A stretch of 64,000 nucleotides of DNA from Antedon bifida (lineage: Eukaryota; Echinodermata; Crinoidea; Comatulida; Antedonidae): positions 22,754,001 through 22,818,000 of the forward strand of contig OY727097.1 of the NCBI GenBank assembly GCA_963402885.1. Direction: 5' to 3'. Each line of letters opens with the position of its first letter. The stretch's first letter is position 1. Below the pieces are notes generated by a model. The model was not told the DNA's origin. It did no database searches and saw only the letters and a list, made by a program, of their open reading frames with translations. The position numbers and the translations under genes were made by a program. This document shows positions 11,101 to 23,100 of the stretch, in pieces.

Positions 11101-14100
11101 GTAATTTATCACATTTTTTCATTACAATGAACAAAAAAATAGTATTATAGTACACGTGGCATGTCATGCATGTTTATTGTATGAAATATTTATTGGTCAA
11201 TTCGCAACTTTGTTGCAGATAACCCTTGTGATTGTCAGGATCTTTGTTTTCATCTTATTATTCTCTTTCTTCTTTCTATCTGAAGATATCGTAATAAAGT
11301 TTTCGTTAACGCCAGAGTTGCGCAGCGTAACTAATGTAATAAAGTACTAATAATCTGCTGTACGTTCTGACAGGACTGCCTGTTTATTGATGTAGTCAGT
11401 AATAATGGTGATGGTTTAATAAGCTGTAACAGTAATAATAATATAAATGTTTCAGTAAACACAGTAATAGTAAATAACAATTCAACTAACAGTTTAAAGT
11501 GTAAAACAATAACATATTCCAACTATCAATATATAAGGTCAAAGGGCAACACTAACGAAATATGCACAGTAGATACTACAATGCTAGAATAACTAGCTAA
11601 GCTCCTTATAATAACAACAATAAAAACGTAAAATGAAATATTAGCGTACATTCTTAACTTACGCATACGCATGTCTGAATATCTACATCATGTGGTAAGG
11701 TAGTTTCAGGCAGTAACTAGGTAGCGATGAACAAGGTCATAGATCTACTATGAGGTGCCTTAAAGGCCTTACAGAATACTATCTATATTCGTACGTGTGA
11801 TTTTATGAAATTCTATGATTGATCATAAATATATTCAGAACCACAGACATTTTTTTTTTATTGAAACTTAACAAAATCATAATCTATATAAGGGGTTAAC
11901 TTTGTATGGAATAAAAATGACTTATTGCACAAGAAATTACACGCACGCACACGCGCGATTAAAATTTCATATTGTGAAAAATCAAGTTCTAATCTATTTT
12001 CTGCGCATTTAAGATCATTTTGAGTATTATATTTCAAAATGTTCGAATTTGTTGCCATTGCGCGCACGCACTTGTGCGCACAGCTCGAACGTAGGGTAGA
12101 TATAAGATTTTTGCAATAATATTGATTTTTGTAGTAGATTTAATCCTCTTGAATAAAACTCATTATAGAAGGTGTTTTCAATTCATATTATAACAATGTT
12201 GTCTATCGGATGTCATGACGTCATCACATGGCCAGTTGAATTTAAAAAGTCCGATTTTCATCTCTCTTTCTTTATTCGTGCCCAGAATTAATTCTCCAAA
12301 TTTTTATTAATGTAATTATTTAGATAATTATCTTTTAAAATTCCTATCTTCATGTTACATTTTGATGACTCATCATGATAAAAATTGGATTAAAATATTG
12401 TTATCGTAATTTCAACTATGCTTTTTCAACATTCAGTGTATTCTGTAAAAACGGTTATGCTTTATGACACAAAATAGGTATAATTCAGCACTGTAAACAT
12501 ATTTATTTCATGTCATTGGATGGAATAATAATTGACGGCGTTCACATTTTAACGTATGTGCATGTTGCGTTTCTGCGGATGACCCAAACTCGTCAAAGTG
12601 ACGAGTTCTAATCTAGTTATTTTTCTTCTTTGTTTCTTTCTGTACACTATTTTTGTGAGACAATTATCTAAAAAAATATAAATCATCACCAACATTTCAC
12701 AATATTTTTAAAATAATTTAACTTAATCCTAATAAGCGTTTCAGCGTGATCTTTCATCCGTGACTTCATTTATACGCCTATTTTGTGGAATCACATTATC
12801 AATCATATCTCCATAACTCGTCATTACATAACAATCAAATTCACTATACATAAACTTCAGATCAAGGGTAAAAATATTACCAATTGAAAACGTACGCATA
12901 CACAAGGGCATGGGCGGAAATCACGCGTTACAAAAATACGGCCATACTGCGTTGAAACACCGGTTCTCGTCAGATCACCGAAGTTAAGCAACGTTGGGCC
13001 CGGTTGTGTTCTGGATGGAGACCGTCTAGAAATAGCGGGCGGGTGCTGTATATACACCAGAGAGTGAGGGTGTAATGGTAATATCGGACTAGCATGTGAT
13101 AGGCATGGGTTAGAGGTTATCTCTACCATACTAATTGCATCCTTAGGCAAGATTCTTTACTCTCATTGCCTCACCCTTCGGATGGGATGTAAAGCCATTG
13201 GTCCCGTGTACTTAACAGTGCACGTTAAAGAACTTGGTCCACTATTCGAAAAGAGTAGGGGATCGTCTCCCGGTGTGCTGATCTGTTAGGCGCTGCACTG
13301 CTGGCTGGTCCGTAGAGGACCTAATCCGAATTTCCTCAGTTTCCAGTTAAATCCGGTTCCGGATTTATCAAACTTGCTTAGCAAAAAAATCGATTCTACA
13401 TCCAGCCCTTCAGTAACCAATGTCGATTTACTTGTTTACTTGTTTCCCGTACACTTTCGTCTACGGGATCGAGGCGAAGCACTCAGTGCTTAAAAGACCC
13501 TCTTAGCAATAAAATCATATTCTATATAGGGTGAAAACTTCAGCGGGTGGTTAGACCATGCGACGTTAAGTTTTGCTTTGAACAAGTTCACCGTAGCACA
13601 TGGAACTACATCCGTAGGCAGAGCATTCCATAAGAGAATAACTCTCCTGGAGAACGTGTCCCTCCTAATATTAAGACGAGAGCTTTTAAACTTGAGTTTA
13701 TATGGGTGTCCACGGGTCCGAGATTCTAGATCAAATTCAAAAAATGTGTTGATCGAGATACGATCGAAACCTTTAACAATCCTAAAAACTTGGATAATAT
13801 CCGCTCTCTGCCTTCGATATCTCATGGTAGGAAGACCAAGAATTCTCAAACGTTGTTCATAAGGGATATTTCGGTACCTAGGAATCAATCTTGTTGCTCT
13901 TTGCTGGACCTTCTCTATTTCATCCTGATCTCGTTTTCTAATAGGATTATAAACAGTGTTACAATATTCAAGCGTTGGCCTGACAATAGACTTATACAGC
14001 TTCAAAAATCCATCTTTATTCAAGAATTTAAAAGATCTATAAATCATTCCTAGTTTCTTATTAGCTCTTTTACAAATATCCGCTACATGCAAATTAAAGA

Positions 14101-17100
14101 TTAAACTAGGATCAAAGGTAACACCTAGATCTTTCTCCTGCTTTACCTCATATAGTAAATTACCAGCCATTGAATACAAGAACTTGGGATTATCACGACC
14201 ATAATGAAATACCTTACACTTAGTGTCATTAAATGGCAATTGCCAAACATTAGACCAATGGGAAGCACTGTCAATGTCTCTCTGAAATAAATCCGTATCA
14301 TCAATGTTATTGACCACTCTATACAACTTAGTGTCGTCTGCAAATAAACGTATACTAGATTCGACAACATCAGGTAGATCGTTAATGAAGATTGAAAATA
14401 AGATTGGGCCCACAACGCTACCCTGTGGAATCCACTTAATACTGGAGCCTGTGATGATAATTGACCATTGACACTAACTCGTTGCGTTCTATTTGACAAA
14501 TAATTAGAGAACCAACCTAGTAGATTTCCCGTAATACCAAAACCTTTCAATTTGACTAGAAGCCTTTGGTGTGGCACACTATCAAAAGCCTTTTTATAGT
14601 CTAAATAGACACAATCAAAGCTATCATGGTTATCCAGGTTAGTAGTCCAACTCTCCAGGACATCAAGTAGTTGTAATGCACATGATCTACCTTGTCTGAA
14701 TCCAAATTGTTCATTGCACAAAAGACCATTACTCTCAAGATACATTACAAGTTTATCCCTAATAATCCTTTCCATCATTTTCCCTATGACCGACGTTAAA
14801 CTAACCGGTCTGTTGTTAGCCGGGTCCTCCTTTTTGCCTTTTTTAAATATAGGTATTACAATTGCCTCCTTCCACGATAGAGGGACCTTCTGATCATTGA
14901 ATAATCTAGTGAATATTAGACTGAGAGGGTAAGCAATTTGATCCTTTAATTCAATCAAAATCCGTGGGTGAAAGCCATCAGGGCCAGTTGACTTATCTAT
15001 AACTAAGTTAGACAACAGCTTTTGAATATCTTCTACATTAAACTCAATATCTGACAAAGAAGCCTCAATCTTTTTATCAAGATTCGGAACATTCGATAAG
15101 TTCTCCTTACAAAAGACACTGCTAAAAAAAGAATTAAAAGACTCGGCTTTCTCTTGGTCATCTACAACAAGTTTACCTTCAAAATTTCTAAGAGTTGGAA
15201 TACCAGATCTTGTGTTTAACTGAGAATTTACATAGCGCCAAAAAGACTTTTCATTGACTTTAACCTCATTTGCAATCTTATTTTCGAAGATGCTTTTAGA
15301 ACTCTTAATCAAATTGACAGTATCATTCCTTACTCTAATAAACGTGTTCCATTTGACACTAGCACAATCATGCCCTTTACGCTTTGCTTTGATATACTGT
15401 TTCCAGCATTTATTCTTCTGTTTAATAGACTTATCAACCTCCTTAGTAAACCACAAAGGTCTCTTAAAATTTCCAGACAAGTGTTTCTTACACTTTGAAA
15501 CGAACTGTTCCATACCTCTAGATAAAATATCATCAAAAGAACCGTGCGAGTGTAACCCGTCCTTATCCAATAACTCAGTGTCCCAATCGACACTATCAAG
15601 AAAACCACGAAACTTACCATAATCAGCATGAAAATAATTTCTGACCTCTACCACTGTAACGGCAGTATGCGTAGACTAGCAAACAGTTACGTAATTGTAG
15701 TATCTGGGTTAATTTGCATAAATACCAGACCAGGCGACGTATAATAGAATCTCACTGGCTAGTGTGGCTAGTTGAGATGATGCCAGCGTATAGACCGGAG
15801 GTCTTAGTTATTAGTATAAAGAAGTTACACTATATGGAGAAGTACACAATAAAATATTTCGATTGTTGCATGATACAAGCCTTCCGTGTTCTTTATTACG
15901 TATTATTCTCAACTCAAAGAAGTGGCCAGTGAGGCCGCAGTTACAACCACCTCATCTTTGATTAAATTAACTGGAATTTTAAATCGAAGTACCATATGAT
16001 CACTCTTACCTAATGGTGGAGCTTGAAGGACCTCATTAGATGTAAGTACCAGGTCCAGAACATTGGGCTGTTCTCCTATTCTATAACGGGTTGGGTCTCG
16101 TACATGCTGAGCTAAAAATAAGTCATTAATGGTGTCGAAAAAATTATGACTATTTTTACCATCTTCACCAGTCACATATCCTAGCTTACAAGTCTAATCC
16201 TAGCTCACAATTAATACTCCTATAATTGAAATCTCCAACTATAATAAAATTAGAACAAGAAAAGGATGCCACTTTTCTAAACAGAGAACACAAAGCAGAA
16301 TTATTGACACTAGATCCGGCGTCACTTCTATACACACATCCAATTAAAAAGGTGCGATCTTTGACTCTAATCTCAACAAACATGGATTCCTCAAACAAAA
16401 TATCTTTAAACAAAACAGGAGTGGCAGACATCCCATTTCGAACATAAATAACGACTCCTCTATCAGATGAAAGCTTTTCATTTGGCAAAAACATCTGATA
16501 TCCAGGGATATGAAACTCTTCTATAGACAATTCAAAAAAGTACTTCTTTGGTAGAATCTCAGTCAAAGCAATGATATCAACTTTCTCTGAAGATAAACGC
16601 AACAGAAGCTCATTCTTCTTATTTAGAAGGGAATCACAAAAACATTAAAAAAATCATTAACATCTTCTGACTGCGTGGAACTTACATTGTTAGGCAGTGT
16701 TCTCTTCCGATTGGGTAGTGCTTTGGGAACGAAACCGAGTTATTTTCCCCCTTCTAATTACCAAGTCTTTTTTCCCTTTGCTTTGCCTATCCCTCAATAT
16801 GTCCCTAAGTTTATTATACTCATCACGTTCTTTTATTGTTCTATCATTACTTACTGCGCACTTTTTTTGTATAGCAATTTCAAAGGCATCTCTTTTGGTA
16901 CATTCCTCCTTGAAAACTACCTTTATAGGGCGGCACCCATCTTCACTGCGTTTACCCACCCGGAAAAAATGTTCTCATTTCGACCTCTAAGTCAATATCC
17001 TCGAAAATACCTGTCAATTTACTGAGGTCATCATTTTTTCTTGTATCTGAGTCATTACTCTTAGACTCATCTATTCTATATAGCATCAAATTAGATTTTC

Positions 17101-20100
17101 TTTTCAATCTCTCATTTTCATCCTTAAGTCTATTTTCAATTATTGTCTTAACCTCCTCATTATTAACAACCCTAGATGACCGGGATAACTTTTTAATATC
17201 CTCTTTATTGATCTCTACCTCAGATTTAATTGCTTCAATTAATTTATTCATGGTTTTTTGTGTCTCATTAACATTATTAATAAGACCCATGAAATTGCCT
17301 ACTGCGACTGAGCTCCTACAGTACCAAACAATGGATGAGTCATCTTTGGATAGCCACTTATATTTGGCTTCATTAATTTTCTGACAATCTATGTGGAACC
17401 ATAGCTTACAAAGACCGCATAAAACTGATTTGCCACCAGACATAAAATGTCCACCACATGAACAACATTCGTCTTCACCCTCGATATCTACTACCGTTTT
17501 ATCAACTGTGCCTCCTGCATTACGTGATCTAGGCTTAGGCCTGGCACCTTGGTCTTTGCTTTTGCTGAAGCCATGCCCTAACTGCTTACACAACCCTAGG
17601 CCTAGCAAAGACAATCTAAAAAAAGAAAAATCTCACCAGTCCTTAGAATACACTAAGAGCTCAAGCCAGAATTTGAAGCAATAAGAATAGGAATGATATG
17701 AAAGTAAAAGATCGTAAAAACTTTACAAACCCCGCCAGCAATAATAAAGAAATTTCCGACTTCAGAAGCACGTCCCACTACCATAAAGCGCGCACAATAA
17801 ACTAGGGGGCCTAGGTCTAGCCTATTTTTTAGCGTATGAAGCCAAGGCAGAGGCCTAGCAAAGACAATCTAAAAAAAAGAAAAATCTCACCAGTCCTTAG
17901 AAACACTAAGAGCTCAAGCTCAAATTTGAAGCAATAAGAATAGGAATGATTTGAAAGTAAAAGATCGTAAAAAAACTTTACAAACCCCGCCAGCAACAAT
18001 AAAGAAATTTCCGACTTCAGAAACACGTCCCACTACCATAAAGCGCGCACAATAAACTATGGGGCCTAGGCCTAGCCTATTTCTTAGCGTATGGTGCCTA
18101 GGTAGGCTAGAAGCCTGGTAAAATCAGCAGCTAAGGCAAGTAAAATAAGAGCACAAGCAACAATTGAATCAAAAGATGAGCAAAGGGAGTTTTATATTTT
18201 TTAAGAATACCAAATCTATACAAAACTAGCAAACAAGATTCAAAGACTTTCCGATTACAGATATTCGTCCAACCACAAACCCAGGCCTAGCAAAGACAAT
18301 CTCAAAAAATCTCTCCAATCGAAAGATAAATCGAATAATACAAGGGCTTAAGCCACATTTGTGGCAATAAGAAGAGTGATGGAGACTTTATGTAAGTAAA
18401 AATCGTGAAAAAACTAAACAAAACCAGCAAACAAGATTCAAAACTTTTACAACTTCAGAAACACGTCCAACCACCATGAAGCGCCCTCTATTCAGATTCC
18501 ACATCCAGCCCTTCAGTAACCAATGCCGATTCAGACCCCCACCCCCCCCCCCCTTCAGTAACCAATGTCGATTCAGATTCCACATCCAGCCCTTCAGTAA
18601 CCAATGTCGATTCAGATTCCACATCCAGCCCTTCAATAACCAATGCCGATTCAGATTCCACATCCAGCCCTTCAGTAACCAATGCCGATTCATATTCAAC
18701 ATCCAGCCCTTCAGTAACCAATATCGATTCATATTCCACATCCAGCACTTCAGTAACCAATGCCGATTCAGATTCCACATCCAGCCCTTCAGTAACCAAT
18801 ACCGATTCAGATTCCACATCCAGCCCTTCAGTAACCAATGTCGATTCAGATTCCACATCCAGCCCTTCAGTAACCAATGCCGATTCAGATTCCACATCCA
18901 GCCCTTCAGTAACCAATGCCGATTCAGATTCCACATCCAGCCCTTCAGTAACCAATGCCGATTCAGATTCCACATCCAGCCCTTCAGTAACCAATGCCGA
19001 TTCAGATTCCACATCCAGCCCTTCAGTAACCAATGCCGATTCAGATTCCACATCCAGCCCTTCAGTAACCAATATCGATTCAGATTCCACATCCAGCCCT
19101 TCAGTAACCAATGCCGATTCAGATTCCACATCCAGCCCTTCAGTAACCAATGCCGATTCAGATTCCACATCCAGCCCTTCAGTAACCAATGCCGATTCAG
19201 ATTCCACATCCAGCCCTTCAGTAACCAATATCGATTCAGATTCCACATCCAGCCCTTCAGTAACCAATGCCGATTCAGATTCCACATCCAGCCCTTCAGT
19301 AACCAATGCCGATTCAGATTCCACATCCAGCCCTTCAGTAACCAATATCGATTCATATTCCACATCCAGCCCTTCAGTAACCAATATCGATTCATATTCC
19401 ACATCCAGCCCTTCAGTAACCAATATCGATTCAGATTCCACATCCAGCCCTTCAGTAACCAATATCGATTCAGATTCCACATCCAGCCCTTCAGTAACCA
19501 ATGCCGATTCAGATTCCACATCCAGCCCTTCAGTAACCAATGCCGATTCAGATTCCACATCCAGCCCTTCAGTAACCAATACCGATTCATATTCCACATC
19601 CAGCCCTTCAGTAACCAATGCCGATTCAGATTCCACATCCAGCCCTTCAGTAACCAATGCCGATTCAGATTCCACATCCAGCCCTTCAGTAACCAATGCC
19701 GATTCAGATTCCACATCCAGCCCTTCAGTAACCAATGTCGATTCAGATTCCACATCCAGCCCTTCAGTAACCAATGTCGATTCAGATTCCACATCCAGCC
19801 CTTCAGTCCAATGCCGATTCAGATTCCACATCCAGCCCTTCAGTAACCAATACCGATTCAGATTCCACATCCAGCCCTTCAGTAACCAATGCCGATTCAG
19901 ATTCCACATCCAGCCCTTCAGTAACCAATGTCGATTCAGATTCCACATCCAGCCCTTCAGTAACCAATGTCGATTCAGATTCCACATCCAGCCCTTCAGT
20001 CCAATGCCGATTCAGATTCCACATCCAGCCCTTCAGAAACCAATGTCGATTTAGATTCCACATCCAGCCCTTCAGTAACCAATGCCGATTCAGTTTCGAA

Positions 20101-23100
20101 ATCCAGCCATTCAGTAACCAATGCAGATTCAGCTTCGACATTTAGCCCTTCAGTAACCAATTTCATTTCTTTTAATTCATTTTCATCAAAAATGTCATGG
20201 GACCCCAAAAGAAGAACTTAACTACATAACATTATATATCAATATACAAAATACATAATTTAAGAACATAATTATAAAACTGGTAAAAGAAAAAGATTGC
20301 ACACATGATTTGAATTAAGAATCAGTAAAACGTTGGTTTAACTGCATAAGGAAAACAGAAAGAGAAGAGAGGACAGACATACTCTCTTTAAGAGAGGAAG
20401 AAAGTGAAGACCAAAGAACAAGGAAACGATGGATAGGCGTCGATTTGAGTGAGTTATATCAAAGGTAACAAATATCATTTCCGTTCATTTTTTGCCGAAC
20501 TTTTTTATTACCATAAATATAAAATATGGGTATTCTGAACAATTTGAGACAAAAACCAGGTTTCTATGACAACCGGTTTTTAAAATAATGGTATCTTTAA
20601 AAGTTAGGTCATAGGTCAAAAGTTCTACTTCTGGTAATTTTTCAAAAAAAAAACTGCCATTAGAGTGAATATATAAATGCATATCGAGAGTACTTTGACA
20701 TAAAAATTTGTAAAAATTGAAATGAAATTATGTTAAAGATCAAAGATATCATTTCCGGTCATTTTTGGCCAAACTTTTGCATTACCATAAATATAAATGT
20801 TGGTATTCTACATGATTTCAGTCTAAAATAAAGTTTCAATGTCTAGCGGTTATTTAGATATGGACACCATATAAAAGCAAGGTCATAAGTCAAAAATCCT
20901 ACTTTCCGTAATTTTCTGCAAAAAAACTCGTACTCGTATCGTAGCGTATACAAACATACATATTGTGAGTACTTTGGTACCAAAATTATATTTCTACGAA
21001 CTCTGGTTCCTGAGAAATGCGAAAAAATGTTAATTTGTTAAAACCAACATGGCTGACTAAATGGGTCAAAAACAACCCTATGGGAAACGATTTGAAAATA
21101 TCAACAACCTGATCTATTAAATAGACATACTTGGGATTATAAAAAACCACATACAAAATATACCTCAATGGGCGCATTTCCTACTAGACATTACACTAAT
21201 TTACTTCTTATTTTATGCCATTTGCTCATTAAACATAAAGTGTCACCTAGCATTTGTGTGCTATACACTTGCTTAATTCTTTCATTATTTTACATACAGT
21301 AGCAATTTTAGTTCATTATGCTATTCTTATACATATGTCGTTATGTCAACCACCAGGTTTCACGGAACCTAAGATCACGAAAGCTACGAAACCTAAGACA
21401 CAAGGCCTAAGATTACCAATAGTTCACTTTTGCACCTGCCTTGTATATTAACTCCACATTTCACATATAAATGCATTCAAAGTAAACGCATTCCATCAAG
21501 TGTTTAGCCCTCTATTGTTTTGACATAGAACGAAAATTTGATATCAAAAATATTTTGGGAAGGAGATGAATTTTTTCAATTTTATCCAGAATTATATGAA
21601 ATTCGCGAAAAGGATACACGTCTGTAAAATCTAATAATTTTGTAATACAACTGAATGTATTGATGCAATGTGATTGTTAATTAGGCATCACGTGTCATTT
21701 AGAATTATCCCTTCATAACTAAAAAGTGATATCTATCTATCTATCTATCTGTGGTGATAATTAACGCGCTCTTATGTACGTTCAGCTTTTGTAAACACTT
21801 GGAGAATGTTTTTGTCTGATCGCGTTTGAACATCAACTTGTTGTGCACGCCGTCTATAACTGAAGCATTGATTGCTCTATTTTCAACTCGGCTCTGCCTC
21901 ATTAAAAATAGAGCAGTCAATTTTTCAACTCATGAAATCTCACTATCCAATTCATAAACATGCATTATTTGTATACCAAATAAATATAGGTCTACATTAT
22001 TATACTGAACAATTTCATTTTCATAGGCAAAATGTTAAATAACTGCACTTCCGGATTATTTTAAAGGAAACATTAGACTAAATAGTTTCTAAACAATTTG
22101 AGAACTATTTTATTAGATAAATATAAAAGTGTATATAAACAAACTTGAACATTAATTATCTATGACCAGCGGTTTCCAAGATATGAGGTGTTTATTAAAA
22201 ACTACCATTTTTAATTATGCAAATTAGACCGCTAAATCATGATTTCCTAACATGTCCTAACGTTGATAGTTGTATTGTTTAATGGTATGGTCTAAATAAT
22301 GTTGACACAATTAAATCAATTCAACACATTAGCATTTTTATCCTACTACTTACCTGGTGGGCATGCGTATGCAAAGAGGACATCTGCTTCCGCTGGAATC
22401 TTTTGCTGTGGTTCTTGGAGGATAGGTTTCTTTCCCCCATCGCAACCTGCTGTGTAGGGAGAAACATCAACTCCTTTATCATATTCATGTCCTCGACAAG
22501 CCTGTATTATTGAATAACGTAAGTTCATTTTAAACTAATGTTTGTATAGACCTGTACTCAATACCTCTGATTAGGCAAATAAATAACAAGAATCCTGTCC
22601 TTATAAAGTAGGAACTACTGCTTGACATACAGTAGTAAATAAATTTGAAAATTGCACAAAAATAAAATTACAGAAACTGTCAATCAGTACACGTACGTAA
22701 AGTACAATTTCAAATCGTTACTCAAATAAAATAAAAATCATAAAAGACAAGAGTGAAGGCGTGGTAATTTGGTTACTTAAAGATAAAAAGATTCAAAATC
22801 AAAAGAAACATCTCATATTTCAGTAAGTAAATTGTTTTACTGACAGCCACAAATAGACCACATGTTGCATATGTTGTCATCGTTTATCCTACTCAAACAA
22901 TTAATCAATTAAAAGAACGTTAAACTCTATCTTCTATAATATTATATGTATTATTTAATTAATTAATGAATTTGTTAACATTACCTGTATGAAGAACAAT
23001 TTTGGCTTTCCCACAAGATATGGGCATTCATCGCCCTTAAATTGATCTGCCAGCTTATCCACTTTGAGTTTGCCATCCGTTGCGTAAACGATGTTTTTCT

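Larger units (their letters stand above)
13430..17614 (-). mobile_element. CR1-like LINE with ORF1 and ORF2, broken by frameshifts and a solo LTR
   Basis: A non-LTR retrotransposon on the minus strand. Its 3' end (13430-13490) shows a short-repeat tail reading AAACAAGTAAACAAGTAAAT on the minus strand, as in the CR1/L2 group. ORF2 (about 16640-13490) encodes an APE endonuclease (VGDFNYRS, KSDHMVLRF) and a reverse transcriptase (LDYKKAFDSVPH; FADDTKLY). It has frameshifts near 16180 and 14445 plus an LTR insertion. ORF1 lies upstream at 17614-16690. Tandem monomers follow at the 5' side. The element is inactive but close to full length. Confidence 0.85.

Noticed and set aside
12936..13050. Genuine 5S rRNA gene
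   Set aside because: Changes in the C-box region and the 3' end, no T-run terminator directly after it, and a SINE body attached downstream.
12857..13150. Minus-strand frame of 97 codons
   Set aside because: It runs antisense through the 5S-derived SINE head and has no domain.
13578..14053. Plus-strand frames across the LINE RT region (also 15254-15622 and 16675-17025)
   Set aside because: Antisense to the minus-strand LINE ORF2 and ORF1.
18488..20160. CRISPR-like array
   Set aside because: The repeat is continuous with no unique spacers, and the surroundings are animal DNA with introns and LINEs.
18388..20221. Very long periodic reading frames on both strands (up to about 500 codons) as proteins
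   Set aside because: They arise because a 39-bp unit without stops is open in several frames at once. Both strands are open equally and no start context or flanking exon structure supports translation.
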